Part shown: piece after piece, positions 16,959-26,490 of the stretch
Position numbering within the stretch: the stretch's first letter is position 1
How the letters are laid out: every line of letters begins with the position of its first letter
Notes under the pieces: generated by a model
Told to the model about the DNA's origin: nothing
Databases searched by the model: none
What the model saw: only the letters and a program-made list of their open reading frames with translations
Source of the DNA: Jatrophihabitans cynanchi
Lineage (GTDB): Bacteria; Actinomycetota; Actinomycetes; Mycobacteriales; Jatrophihabitantaceae
NCBI RefSeq assembly: GCF_027247405.1
Contig: NZ_CP097463.1
Span: 2,108,001 to 2,172,000 of the forward strand
Direction: 5' to 3'
DNA: 64,000 nucleotides
Program-made: the position numbers and the translations under genes

Positions 16959-17263
16959 TGGGCATGGTCCGCGGCGAGTTCGCCGGGCACCGTCCTTGCC
17001 CGGCGCGGGACGCGTACGTCGAGCTGGTGATCCGGATCGAGCAGAAGCGGCTGAACTGGTGCGTGCCCGCCGGCGCGCCCGGCGCCGTGGCCGGGCAGGC
17101 TCCCGAGCGGCTCGAGTTGCGCTGGCACCACAGTGGCGTGCAACTGGTCGCCGTTCGGGCGTCGGACGAGGTACCGGTCTCCGGCGCCGAGGCCGTCGAA
17201 CTGCTGGCCGACCGGCAGCTCGACCTGTTCGTCGACGACCGCTTGATCGCGCTGCACCAATGA
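16958..17263 (+). CDS. Small conserved-looking protein of unknown function
   Basis: 101 residues from ATG 16958, which overlaps the reductase stop (TGATG). GTG 16955 is an alternative. I do not recognise the family. The sequence is mostly beta-strand-like (AYVELVIRIEQKRLNWCVPAG, LELRWHHSGVQLVAVRA) with two cysteines and ends in LDLFVDDRLIALHQ. Overlap with the reductase gene implies co-translation and a role in the same electron-transfer or catabolic unit. Confidence 0.6.
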   Translation: MGMVRGEFAGHRPCPARDAYVELVIRIEQKRLNWCVPAGAPGAVAGQAPERLELRWHHSGVQLVAVRASDEVPVSGAEAVELLADRQLDLFVDDRLIALHQ

Positions 17264-17366
17264 CGGCCTCGACGCCCGGAGCGCACCGACCCATCCCGGA
17301 TGGTGCAATCGCATGTCATACTCCTGCACGCCGATCGAGACGAAAGCCCCGCCGAATCGAGGACCG

Positions 17367-18161
17367 ATGAGCCCGAGCACTCCGCGAGAATCGGCAGCCA
17401 CCGAGACCGCCGCCGCGCCCACCATCCAGACCGTGCAGCGCGCCGCGCTGGTGTTGGGCTCGTTCACGGTGAGCAAGCCGCACCTGAGCCTGAACGAGAT
17501 CACCAGCAGGCTGGGCGCGAGCAAGGCCACCGCGCACCGGTACACCAAGGCGCTGCGCGCGGCCAACCTGCTGCGCTACGACGAGCGCACCGCGCTGTAC
17601 TCGCTCGGCCCCCAGGTGCTCACGCTCGCCGCATCGGCCCGCGCCGGGCTGCCGATCGTCAACGTCGCCGAGCCGTACATGGACGAACTGCTCAAGCGGG
17701 TGGACGAGACGGTGGTGCTGAGCGTCTGGGACGGCGAGACCGCCACCGTGGTGCGCTCGGTGGACAACACCGACCACATCATCCGGATCGGCGTGCGCAC
17801 CGGCTCGCGGCTGGACCTGCTGAACTCCGCGCAGGGACGGGTGTTCTGCACCTACCTGCCGCGCGATCAGGTTCCCGGCCTGACCAAGCTGCTGCGCCGC
17901 TCGCCCGAGGTGGAGCACGAGTACGAGACGATCCGTGAGCACGGGCTGTCGCTGAACTCCCCGGACATCAACGGGGTCCGCAGCATCGCTGCCCCCATCT
18001 TCGAGGGCTCCTCGATCGTCGCCGCGATGGCGATCGTCGGGACCACCGTCAGCGTCTCGACGGACGTCGACTCGCCGATGGCGCAGGCCCTGCTGGAGAC
18101 GACGCGCGCCCTGTCCCGCCGGCTCGGCAACGCCGACGAGGGACTGGACAGCTCCGCCTGA
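17367..18161 (+). CDS. IclR-family transcriptional regulator
   Basis: 264 residues from ATG 17367, with GAGGA just upstream (ATG 17313 would add 18 residues but lacks a ribosome site). Winged helix: TIQTVQRAALVLGSF...LSLNEITSRLGASKATAHRYTKALRAANLL. The ligand domain contains VVRSVDNTDHIIRIGVRTGSRLDLLNSAQGRVFCTYLP and GVRSIAAPIFEGS, typical of IclR proteins controlling aromatic or acid catabolism. IclR dimers bind palindromes, so this is the best candidate for the five island operators. A half site CGAGACG lies at 17334-17340, just upstream. The end of the gene runs into a 16-bp tandem repeat. Confidence 0.9.
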   Translation: MSPSTPRESAATETAAAPTIQTVQRAALVLGSFTVSKPHLSLNEITSRLGASKATAHRYTKALRAANLLRYDERTALYSLGPQVLTLAASARAGLPIVNVAEPYMDELLKRVDETVVLSVWDGETATVVRSVDNTDHIIRIGVRTGSRLDLLNSAQGRVFCTYLPRDQVPGLTKLLRRSPEVEHEYETIREHGLSLNSPDINGVRSIAAPIFEGSSIVAAMAIVGTTVSVSTDVDSPMAQALLETTRALSRRLGNADEGLDSSA

Positions 18162-18289
18162 CCGTTCCTCCGCCTGACCGTTCCTCCGCCTGACCGTTCC
18201 TCCGCCTGACCGCTCCTCCGCCTGACCGCTCCTCCGCCTGACCGCTCCTCAGCCTGACCGTTCCTCAGCCTGACCGCTCCTCAGCCTGA
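18152..18289. repeat. 16-bp tandem repeat, about 8.6 copies, starting at the iclR stop
   Basis: Units of CTCCGCCTGACCGTTC with C/T and C/A variants run from 18152 to 18289. The first unit contains the last codons and TGA of iclR, and each later unit repeats that TGA. It is noncoding after the first unit. Confidence 0.9.
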
Positions 18290-18345
18290 TCAGACACGCG
18301 CGCCCGACTGTCCGGCGCCGCTGAACCACCTACGCCTGGACTCGA

Positions 18346-19197
18346 ACATCGGGCTCTGCATGCAATCGTGCGCGCAGACCCCGATGTCGCGCGGCACTGG
18401 GCCGTTCCCCGCACCGCGCACCCCCGGGTGCCCGCAGCACCGCGCGATGGGCCGCAGCACCGCGCGATGGGCCGCACCGCGCACCCCCGGGTGCCCGCAG
18501 CACCGCGCGATGGGCCGCAGCACCGCGCGATGGGCCGCACCGCGCACCCCCGGGTGCCCGCAGCACCGCGCGATGGGCCGCAGCACCTCGCGATGGGCCG
18601 CACCACCAACCCCCTGGGCTCGCACATCGGGCTCTGCATGCAATCGTGCACGCAGACCCCGATGTCGCGCGGCACTAGGCCGTTCCCCGCACCGCGCACC
18701 CCCGGGTGCCCGCAGCACCGCGCGATGGGCCGCAGCACCTCGCGATGGGCCGCACCACCAACCCCCTGGGCTCGCACATCGGGCTCTGCATGCAATCGTG
18801 CACGCAGACCCCGATGTCGCGCGGCACTAGGCCGTTCCCCGCACCGCGCACCCCCGGGTGCCCGCAGCACCGCGCGATGGGCCGCAAGCACAGCGCGATG
18901 GGCCGCACCACCAACCCCCTGGGCTCGCACATCGGGCTCTGCATGCAATGGTGCACGCAGACCCCGATGTCGCGCGGCACTAGGCCGTCCCCCGCACCGC
19001 GCACCCCCGGGTGCCCGCGGCACCGCGCGATGGGGCGCAGCACCGCGCGATGGGCCGCACCGCGCACCCCCGGGTGCCCGCAGCACCGCGCGATGGGCCG
19101 CAAGCACAGCGCGATGGGCCGCCCCACCAACCCCCTGGGCTCGCGCATCGGGCTCTGCATGCACTGGTGCGCGCAGACCCCGATGTGTCGGCGGCAC
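18346..19197. repeat. Nested tandem repeat array (63-bp units within about 153-bp units)
   Basis: Five copies of the anchor ACATCGGGCTCTGCATGCA begin at 18346, 18624, 18776, 18929 and 19145. The steps are 278, 152, 153 and 216 bases, which equal one 152-153-base unit plus two, none, none and one extra 63-base units. The 63-base unit contains CACCCCCGGGTGCCCGCAG and two copies of CACCGCGCGATGGGCCG. Long open frames on both strands are by-products of repeats without stop codons. I see no gene between iclR and the AAA ATPase. Confidence 0.9.
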
Positions 19198-19318
19198 TCG
19201 AAGACTTGAAGCGCTCGAACACCCGCCGTCCCGGCAGGAACCGAGGATGCTTCGCAGCCACGGGGCCAGCCGGCGCAGCCAGAGCCTGGCGATCAGATGC
19301 GGGTGCGCCGACGGCGAG

Positions 19319-21370
19319 TTAGCCGAGCAGGGCGTAGTAGCGGCCGAACTCGTGTTCCAGGCAGAGCCGGCCCATCTTGCGGTACTCGCGCTGCACGGCC
19401 GTGATCAGGTGCCCCATCGTCACCTCGGCACCGTCCTCAGCCGCCAAGTACGCGGCGGTCACCGACGCCGAACGGATCCCGCCGCCGGCCAGTTCGAACG
19501 ACGTTGCCAGGAACGGCAGGTCGACATCATCGGCCCGGCGCAGCGCGGGAGCGAGGCAGCGGTCCCACAGCGCCAGCCGGTGGTCGGCGTCCGGTACCGG
19601 GAAGTCGACCAGCACGTCCAGTCGCCGGGTGAACGCGTCGTCGATGTTCGCGCGCAGGTTGGTCGCGAGCAGCACCAGCCCGTCGAAGGACTCCATCCGC
19701 TGCAGCAGGTAGGCGCTCTCGACGTTCGCGTACCGGTCGTGCGCGTCGCGGACCTCCGAGCGCTTGCCGAACACCGCATCGGCCTCGTCGAACAGCAGCA
19801 CGCCGTTCACCCCCGCGGCCGCGGCGAAGATGCGCTCGAGATTCTTCTCGGTCTCGCCCACGTACTTGTCCACCACGGTCGCGAGATCGACGACGTACAG
19901 GTCCAGGCCCAGCGAACCGGCGACGACCTCGGCGGACATCGTCTTGCCGGTGCCCGAGTCACCGGCGAACAGCGCCGCCACGCCCATGCCGCGCCCGCCG
20001 CCCGGGCGCATCCGCCACTCGCCGAGCACCCGCTCCCGATGCCGCGCCCGCAACGCCACCTCCTGCAGTGCGGTCCTCGTCGCGGTGGGCAGGATCAGGT
20101 CGTCCCAGCCGACTGCGGGCTCGACCCGGCGCGCCAGCCGCTGCAGCGCCGAACCGTTCTCCGCGCGGGCGCCGGCCTGCAGGTGCCCCGCCGTGATCCG
20201 CCCGTCCGCACCCAGCCGCGACTGCACCGCCGCCGCCCGCGCTGCCCGCGCCACCTGCTCGGGCCGCAGCAGGAACTGCTCGGTGGCCGGGCCGGGATCA
20301 AGCTGCGCGTCCCGGCCCGGCGCCAGCGCGTCCAATGCCGCGCGCCACAACCGGGACCGCTCGGTCGGGGTGCTCGCGGGAACCTCGACCAGCAGCGGCT
20401 GGACCGCCGCCCAGGCCGGGTCCCACGGCACCTCCCCCACCAGCAGCAGCGGCCGCGCCGAGAGCGCCTCGACCAGTGGCGGGCTGAGTGCCTCCGCGAC
20501 GACGGACGCCACGATGAGCCCGGCGCCGCGCAGCCCGGCCTCGCGCGCCGCCGTCCTGGCCGTCGCCGGCGGGTCGGGTTCGGCGAGCAGCCGGGCCAAC
20601 TCGACGGCCAGCACACCGCGTCCGGCCGCGGTCAGGGCGCGCGCGGCGAGCACTCGGCCGGAACCGGTGGGCGGTTCGCGCAAGTACGCCAGGTCGACCC
20701 CGGCGCCCAGTGCCGCCGCCAACGGCCCGGCTTCGCCCCAGTCGACGTCCGGGACGTCGGCGAGCACGCCCGCCAGCATCGCGTCCGGGGCGTCGTCGCC
20801 GAGCAGGTGAGCGACCACGCGGTCCGGCACCCGCAGCGCCCGGCTCGGGAACGGCCGCTCCGGATCGTCCACCCGCAACAGGCCCTCGCGCACCAGCGGG
20901 CCACCGGCCAGCCGTGCGCGGGCCGCAGCTGAGCCGAGCGGTTCCCCGCACAGCGCAAGGGCGACACCGACCGACGGCCGCCGCCTGGTCACGTCATCGT
21001 TGAGGTACCCGAACAGCTGCTCGAACCTCGAGTCCAGGTCACCGGCCAGCGCGATCAGCAACAGGTCGACGTCCAGCGGGGTCAGCGCGAACGCGGCGGC
21101 GAGCTCCCGCAACCGCACCCGGGCACCGGCTGCCTGCGCGCTGTCGGCGCGCAGTTCGCACGCGGCGAGCGCGTCGTCCGGCCTGGTCAGCACCGGCGCG
21201 GACGCCGGCGCGAGCAGCCGGTCGACGGCATCCTCGCTGAGGTACAGCCCACGGAACGGGTCGTCCGGCTGCGGATCCTCGGCCCGCCGGGCGGCGACCA
21301 GTTCACGGATCCGCTGCTCGAGCAGGCGGACCCGGTCGAGCAGGTACTGCAGGCCGACGTCCTCGCTCAC
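19319..21370 (-). CDS. AAA+ ATPase of the contractile-injection-system type
   Basis: 683 residues from GTG 21370, which overlaps the DUF4255 stop (GTGA). The C-terminal AAA+ module has Walker A GDSGTGKT near residue 470, Walker B VLLFDEADAVFG, sensor LATNLRANIDDAFTRRLD and an arginine-finger region. The N-terminal 430 residues are a helical, Ala/Leu-rich extension beginning LQYLLDRVRLLEQRIRELV. ATPases of this layout (Pvc15/Afp15-like) sit next to DUF4255 genes in extracellular contractile injection systems, where they are thought to aid assembly or loading. No sheath or tube gene is in this window. A general chaperone ATPase is the alternative. Confidence 0.85.
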   Translation of the reverse strand: MSEDVGLQYLLDRVRLLEQRIRELVAARRAEDPQPDDPFRGLYLSEDAVDRLLAPASAPVLTRPDDALAACELRADSAQAAGARVRLRELAAAFALTPLDVDLLLIALAGDLDSRFEQLFGYLNDDVTRRRPSVGVALALCGEPLGSAAARARLAGGPLVREGLLRVDDPERPFPSRALRVPDRVVAHLLGDDAPDAMLAGVLADVPDVDWGEAGPLAAALGAGVDLAYLREPPTGSGRVLAARALTAAGRGVLAVELARLLAEPDPPATARTAAREAGLRGAGLIVASVVAEALSPPLVEALSARPLLLVGEVPWDPAWAAVQPLLVEVPASTPTERSRLWRAALDALAPGRDAQLDPGPATEQFLLRPEQVARAARAAAVQSRLGADGRITAGHLQAGARAENGSALQRLARRVEPAVGWDDLILPTATRTALQEVALRARHRERVLGEWRMRPGGGRGMGVAALFAGDSGTGKTMSAEVVAGSLGLDLYVVDLATVVDKYVGETEKNLERIFAAAAGVNGVLLFDEADAVFGKRSEVRDAHDRYANVESAYLLQRMESFDGLVLLATNLRANIDDAFTRRLDVLVDFPVPDADHRLALWDRCLAPALRRADDVDLPFLATSFELAGGGIRSASVTAAYLAAEDGAEVTMGHLITAVQREYRKMGRLCLEHEFGRYYALLG

Positions 21371-22083
21371 CCGCCGGCCCTCTTGCGCGCCCGCGCGCGG
21401 CGCCCGCCCGACGCCGTCGAGGTAGCCGACGTCGCGGCGCCGGACGATGCCGCCGCGGCCGGTTCGGGCGGCTGGTGCTGGTGCCGCCGCTCGTCTGTGC
21501 CGCCGTCGACCCGGTCGGCGAGCGTGACGTACAGGCCCTCGCGCACCGGCGGGCCGGCCGCCTCCTCGAGCCCGGCGGCCATCGGCACGATGACCACCAG
21601 GTCGATCGACGGCTTGAGCTCGCCGCCCAGGGCGGTCCACACGTCGGCGAACGCACGGTCCTCCGGCGGCGGCAGGCCGATGGTCAGCGGCGCGACCAGG
21701 CCGTTGTCGGTGAGCACGCCCGGCACGACGTGCGGCGGCAACGCGTCGTAGCGCAGCAGGCAGTTCAGCAGCGCGGCCAGCAGCCGGTGCTCGTCCTCGG
21801 GTCGTTGCGTCCACGCCGTCACCAGGTAGGACAGCTTGAAGTAACGCGGCGCGGGGATCCGGCCCAGGACCGCCCCGTCCGGTCCGAGCCGGTCCCGCAC
21901 GCCGACCTCGCGGCGGCGCAGGTCTTCGCGGATGTCGTACAGGTACAGGTTGACGGTCGGTGCGTTGCGCCGCGCGGCCCAGTCCTTGGTCGGCGCGTCC
22001 AGCACGACCTCGACGTCACTCGCCCCGTCCAGTGCCTCGGCGCGCACCAGCGTGCGCAGTGCCTCGTCGATCTGCGAGATCAC
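21367..22083 (-). CDS. DUF4255 (Pvc16-type tail terminator) protein
   Basis: 238 residues from GTG 22083. The N-terminal 185 residues match DUF4255: ISQIDEALRTLV, a strand ending in VNLYLYDIREDLRRRE, PRYFKLSYLVTAWTQRPEDEHRLLAALLNCLLRYDALP and a beta-rich end (GGELKPSIDLVVIVPM). In contractile injection systems and phage tails this fold caps the sheath/tube. The last 50 residues are a Ser/Ala/Arg-rich low-complexity tail. Coupled by a 4-base overlap to the AAA gene and by a 4-base gap to the secreted propeller gene, so the three form one operon. Confidence 0.85.
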   Translation of the reverse strand: MISQIDEALRTLVRAEALDGASDVEVVLDAPTKDWAARRNAPTVNLYLYDIREDLRRREVGVRDRLGPDGAVLGRIPAPRYFKLSYLVTAWTQRPEDEHRLLAALLNCLLRYDALPPHVVPGVLTDNGLVAPLTIGLPPPEDRAFADVWTALGGELKPSIDLVVIVPMAAGLEEAAGPPVREGLYVTLADRVDGGTDERRHQHQPPEPAAAASSGAATSATSTASGGRRARARKRAGG

Positions 22084-22087
22084 CGGC

Positions 22088-25000
22088 TCACCCCCGTCCC
22101 AGGAAGCGCGGCGGCGACTCGGTGCGCGGGACCACCAGCATCGTCCCCTTGACCTTGCTGAACAGGTGCGCCGGGCTGGACGCCACGATGTCGCGGGCCC
22201 CGAGCAGGTCACGGCGCACGATCAGCACCTGCACCCGCAGCGTGCCGTCGGCCGCAACGATGTACGGGCCGTCGAACGCGGTGATGCCGTCGGACCACCT
22301 CAGCAGGACGTGATCACCGGCGGGGAAGTCCTCGCCGAACGCGAGCGTGACGAAGCCGGGTGGCCCGATCGCGGGCAGCAACCGGATCGCCGGCTGCTTG
22401 ACCGGCAGCACCACCGAGCGCGAGTTGTTCGCCGGGATGGGATCGGGCACGGTCGAGGCGATCGTGGCCGTGAGCGTGCGCGAGTAGCCGTGCGCCGGGT
22501 TGCCGACGGGCGCCGGGTCGAGGGCGATCACGAAGCTCTGCTGCGCGCCGGGGGCGAGCGTGCCGACCGCGCACGGCGTACCGCCGGCAAGGCAGGCCGG
22601 CGCGGCGCTCGGGTGCAGCGCCGCCGGAACGGTCACCGTCAGCGTCGCCGCCGTCGCGGCCAGCGGGCCGTGGTTCACGATCTTGACGGTGGCGCTGAGC
22701 GCTCCGCCGACGAAGCCGACCGGACGGGACAGGTGGATGGTGACGCCCAGGTCGGCTGTACGGGCCCGTGGCGCAGGCGGCTGGACGGTCGGCTCGGTCT
22801 CCGGCTGCGGGCGCTGAGCGACGGTGCGCACCCCGCTGCCGTCCGGCCTGATCGCGTAGCCGCCGATGTTCGTGACCTGCCGGGCCGGTTCGCCGGCGAG
22901 GTAGAGCTGAGCGCCGTCTGCCGACCAGGTCGGGTCGTGGGCCGCCGCGATCGACGTGCGGCTCGGGGTCGGGACGGCCCGCTTGATCGGGACGAAGTTC
23001 AGTTCGTAGCCGGTGAGCGCGCTGACCTGCTGCGCGGGCACGGACGTCGGCGTGCCGGCGATCGAGGCGGGCAGCGTGATCGTGCGCAGCATGCCGCTGT
23101 CGTCGTAGGCGAGCCGGGCGCCGTCGGGCGACCACGCCGGGGAGCGGCCGTTGATCGCACACGGCGTCGTGGCCGAGCAGGCCGTGCCGCTCGATGTCGG
23201 GACCGTCGTGGTGATCGGGCCGCCCTGCCCGGTGGCCGCGTTCACGACCCACAGCTGCGGACGTGGGTAGCTGCGCCGGGTGACGTCGTCGCGCTGGGTG
23301 TCGTTGCGCAGCCAGCCGGTCTGGCTGATCGCGGTGCCCACCGGCGGGTCGGCCGCCACGAAGTCACCGGTCCCCCCCTCGCCGACCGAGATGGTCGTCG
23401 CCGCGCGGTTGTCCGCGAGGTCCGCGTCCGGCGAGGGCGCACCGACGCCGGCCTTGAGCTCGTACACGCCGAACGGGGCGTCGCCGCGTTCCACCGCCGA
23501 GAAGGTGACCTGCCTGCTGGCGAAGCCCGGCAATGGCCCGAGCACGCAGCGCAACCTGGTGGCCGCGGTAGGCACCGGCAGGCTCGTGCACGAGACGCCG
23601 GCAGGCAGCCCGCCCGCGGTGACCAGGAACATCGCGTTGTCGGCGTCGCCGGTGCTGCCGACCGTGATCGTCAGCGTCGCGTTCGCCGACTCCACGGCGG
23701 TGCCGTTGCGGACCGTCGCGACGAACACGCCGGTGGCGCCCGCGACGGGTGCCAGGGTGAGCCGCAGGTCGGGCACCGGGGTGGAGCGGACGAGCGCGAG
23801 GTGCGTGCCGTCCGGTGACCAGGACGGGTCCAGGTCCTGGACCTGGGCGGTCGGCTGGACACTGTGCGGCGTGACCTGCACGGGGATGGACGGGGTCGCG
23901 TCCGCAGGCACGTCCGCGATCATCACCGCAGCGGACTGGACGTCATTGCGCAGGGCGAACCGGGTGAACGCGATGCGGGTGCCGTCAGGCGACCAGGCCG
24001 GCTCGGTGTCGTACTCGACACCGTCGGCATCCTGGCTCGCGAGTTGCCGCGGCGTGCCGGTGCCGTCCGCGTCGGCGATCATGATGACGCGCCGGTCAGG
24101 CGACTCGCTCTGCGGGTCGCCCGGGACGAGCTGGCTGTAGGCGAGCCGGGTTCCGTCGGGCGAGTAGGCCGGCTGCGACTCGTCCGGGTCCGCGGACAGG
24201 AACGGCTGCCGCCCGGCGCCGTCCGCCGCGACAGCGGTGGAGATGCCCGCGGACCCGCTGCGCGCGGTGATGTAGACGCCGGCGTGCTCGCCGTCGGAGT
24301 TGTTGCCGGTCACGATGGCCGGCTGCGACTCGGCCGCGCCGGGCGTGTTCGCGACGTCGACCGGGGCACCGATCGCGATCAGCCCACCGTCCTGGGTGAG
24401 CTGCTGCAGCAGGACGTCGCCGTACGGATCGGCGCCCGTCGCGGTGTACGCGAGCGACGGCGCGCAGTTCTCGCTGCCGATGCACAGGTCGCCGAAGGCC
24501 GGCTGCGCGCCCTGCGGCGGCGCGTCGCCGTACAGCGAGCTGACCTCCCGCTGCGCAGCGGGCACCGAGGCGACGTCCGCCGGCGGCAGCACCAACCAGC
24601 CGAGCGAGCCGTCCGGACGGAACCGGGTGGTGGTCAGTGCCAGGTAGACGCGCGCATCGTCCAGGCCGGACGGGTCGTTGAGCGCGACCGGCTCGGTGTT
24701 CGCGACGCCGGCCGCGCCGAACGTGCGCCGCGACGGGCCGGCATCGACGCCGGCGACGGGTTGGAGGTTGCCGTCGCGGCACACGTCGACGCACTGCTGG
24801 TAGATGTCACCGAGCGGGTTGTCCCGGGTGCTGCTGTACACCAGCTCGTTGCCGACGCTCGCGGAGTTGGCGGCCAGCGCCTGCGTGCCGACCCAGTTCG
24901 GCCAGAGATTGTCGCCGCGCTGGTGCGCGAGCGGAACGCGCGAGGTGACCAGCGGCGAGCAGCCGGCCGGGCTCGTCGGCGCCGCGCGCACCGACACGGT

Positions 25001-25636
25001 GGCCACCCAGATGTTGACGTGGCCGTCGTTGCCCGCGCCGCCGGCGGTGCTCGCGTACGCGACCTGGACCGTGCGGCCCGAGCCCGTGCCGATGACGGCC
25101 GAGGCGACCGGGTGCGACTCGGTCGCGGCGTCGCAGGTGACCCGGATCGGCTGGGCGCCGAAGGCCGAGCTGCTCAGGAACACGTCCGGTACGCCGCCGG
25201 CCCTGGTGCTGACGAACACGGTGACCAGCGGCACCCCGGTGTCCGTCTCGCTCACCGCGAGCTCGCCCTCGTGCGCGGCGGTCGCGCTCGCGAACCCGGG
25301 CGCGGCGTCCGCGAAGAAGGAGCCGTCGGCCGGGGTGAACCGCGCGATGTGGTCGGTGTCATCGGTGAACGCGACCCGCGCCCGGGTGGTGGGGGTCGGG
25401 GTCAGCCCGGTGAGTGGCGCGGCGAGCGGCGACATGAGCCGCGAGGCGAGCTGCACCGCGGGCGACGACGCGGGCGACGCGGCCGACGCGGGCGACGCGG
25501 CCGACGCGGGCGACGCGGCCGACGCGGTGACGGGCGCCGCGGGCGACGTGACGGCGCGCGCCGTCACCGCGAACTGCGCGCACGCCAGCACGACGGCGGC
25601 ACCGGCCAGCCGGAGCCCGATCCAGCGAGATCGCAC
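22088..25636 (-). CDS. Large secreted TolB-like beta-propeller/CARDB-type repeat protein
   Basis: 1182 residues from GTG, with AAGGGGA six bases upstream. A signal peptide (RWIGLRLAGAAVVLACAQFAVTARA) is followed by a Pro/Ala/Ser linker with ASPASA repeats (residues about 35-57). TolB-type propeller blades with the motif PAWSPDGTRIAF recur (SQPAYSPDGTRLAYS, DPSWSPDGTHLALV, SPAWSPDGARLAYD, DPTWSADGAQLYLA). Between and after them are DUF11/CARDB-like Ig domains (ATLTITV, ADLGVTIHLSRPVGFVGG, PANNSRSV). Several paired cysteines fit an extracellular protein. In an operon with DUF4255 and AAA genes it may be a surface or particle-associated component. No enzyme motif is seen. Confidence 0.75.
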   Translation of the reverse strand: MRSRWIGLRLAGAAVVLACAQFAVTARAVTSPAAPVTASAASPASAASPASAASPASSPAVQLASRLMSPLAAPLTGLTPTPTTRARVAFTDDTDHIARFTPADGSFFADAAPGFASATAAHEGELAVSETDTGVPLVTVFVSTRAGGVPDVFLSSSAFGAQPIRVTCDAATESHPVASAVIGTGSGRTVQVAYASTAGGAGNDGHVNIWVATVSVRAAPTSPAGCSPLVTSRVPLAHQRGDNLWPNWVGTQALAANSASVGNELVYSSTRDNPLGDIYQQCVDVCRDGNLQPVAGVDAGPSRRTFGAAGVANTEPVALNDPSGLDDARVYLALTTTRFRPDGSLGWLVLPPADVASVPAAQREVSSLYGDAPPQGAQPAFGDLCIGSENCAPSLAYTATGADPYGDVLLQQLTQDGGLIAIGAPVDVANTPGAAESQPAIVTGNNSDGEHAGVYITARSGSAGISTAVAADGAGRQPFLSADPDESQPAYSPDGTRLAYSQLVPGDPQSESPDRRVIMIADADGTGTPRQLASQDADGVEYDTEPAWSPDGTRIAFTRFALRNDVQSAAVMIADVPADATPSIPVQVTPHSVQPTAQVQDLDPSWSPDGTHLALVRSTPVPDLRLTLAPVAGATGVFVATVRNGTAVESANATLTITVGSTGDADNAMFLVTAGGLPAGVSCTSLPVPTAATRLRCVLGPLPGFASRQVTFSAVERGDAPFGVYELKAGVGAPSPDADLADNRAATTISVGEGGTGDFVAADPPVGTAISQTGWLRNDTQRDDVTRRSYPRPQLWVVNAATGQGGPITTTVPTSSGTACSATTPCAINGRSPAWSPDGARLAYDDSGMLRTITLPASIAGTPTSVPAQQVSALTGYELNFVPIKRAVPTPSRTSIAAAHDPTWSADGAQLYLAGEPARQVTNIGGYAIRPDGSGVRTVAQRPQPETEPTVQPPAPRARTADLGVTIHLSRPVGFVGGALSATVKIVNHGPLAATAATLTVTVPAALHPSAAPACLAGGTPCAVGTLAPGAQQSFVIALDPAPVGNPAHGYSRTLTATIASTVPDPIPANNSRSVVLPVKQPAIRLLPAIGPPGFVTLAFGEDFPAGDHVLLRWSDGITAFDGPYIVAADGTLRVQVLIVRRDLLGARDIVASSPAHLFSKVKGTMLVVPRTESPPRFLGRG

Positions 25637-25781
25637 GTCGTCCCCTTCGTGAGGTTGAGCGGCACTGGGCGCGCACGTCCACGCTCGTGCAGCGGCCGGC
25701 AGCGGCGCAGCCGGGGATGGGCAGTCGTTGGTGCCGGCGGCACCGCCTGTTCGGGCACGGCACGACCGGACGTCCGTTCGA

Positions 25782-26405
25782 TCAGATGAGCCCCTCGCGC
25801 AGCGCGTACGCGACCGCGTGGCAGCGATTGCGCAGCTGCAGCCGGCTGCTCACGTCATGCAGCACCGTCTTCACCGTGCGTTCGGAGTAGCCCAGCTTCG
25901 AGGAGATCTCGGCGGTGTCGAAGCCGTCGGCGACCAGGCGCAGCACCTCGACCTCGCGCGCAGCGAGGCCGCTGAAGGTCAGCCCACGGGGCACCAGCAC
26001 CTGGCGCTGCAGGCTGCCGACCTGGCTGAGCAGCCGACCCAGCAGGTCGGACGGCACGCTGCCCTCGCCGCTGGCCGCGCGGCTGATCACGTGCACCATC
26101 CGCTCCGGGGTCGCCTCGCAGCGGCGCACCAGGCCGATCACGCCCGCTTCCACCGCCGCGATCAGCCCGGCGTCGTCCAGGGTGCTGGCCACCAGCACCG
26201 CGCGGGACGGGCCCTGCCGCTGGACGGCACGCAGCAGCCGCACCGCGTCGTCGTCGACTGCGTCCACGACGATCAGGGCGACCCGGGCGTCGGCGATCTC
26301 GTCCGCGCGGACGACCCGCACCTCCGGGCGCGGCCGCAGCGCACTCGCCACGCCCGCCTCCGAGATCGGATCCCGCGCGTGGATGTAGACCGGTACTCGC
26401 TCCAT
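25782..26405 (-). CDS. LuxR/NarL-type transcriptional regulator with a degenerate receiver-like domain
   Basis: 207 residues from ATG 26405, with GGAGAGG eight bases upstream. The C-terminus is a complete LuxR helix-turn-helix (LTFSGLAAREVEVLRLVADGFDTAEISSKLGYSERTVKTVLHDVSSRLQLRNRCHAVAYALREGLI). The N-terminal 130 residues have receiver-like strands (VALIVVDAVDDDAVRLL, SRAVLVASTL, GVIGLVRR) but I cannot identify a conserved acidic triad, and no kinase is nearby. It lies between the propeller operon and the divergent Ig-membrane gene and probably regulates both. Confidence 0.82.
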   Translation of the reverse strand: MERVPVYIHARDPISEAGVASALRPRPEVRVVRADEIADARVALIVVDAVDDDAVRLLRAVQRQGPSRAVLVASTLDDAGLIAAVEAGVIGLVRRCEATPERMVHVISRAASGEGSVPSDLLGRLLSQVGSLQRQVLVPRGLTFSGLAAREVEVLRLVADGFDTAEISSKLGYSERTVKTVLHDVSSRLQLRNRCHAVAYALREGLI

Positions 26406-26490
26406 GTGCACACCTCTCCGCCCGTTCGGGCTGAACTCGCTCACGTCGCGTCCGAAGCAGACGGCGGTCTTGCTCGAAGGACGGCCCGGG

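Noticed and set aside
18346-19197. CRISPR array
   Set aside because: The repeats are nested 63- and 153-base tandem units with near-identical internal sequence. There are no unique spacers of constant length and no cas genes.
18368-20932. Long 854-residue plus-strand protein and 310-residue minus-strand protein in the repeat array
   Set aside because: Their sequence is a by-product of stop-free GC-rich repeats, and the plus-strand frame continues antisense through the AAA ATPase gene.
25440-25530. Separate mobile element from the ASPASA-coding repeats
   Set aside because: It is a short in-frame low-complexity linker after the signal peptide of the secreted propeller protein, with no element ends.
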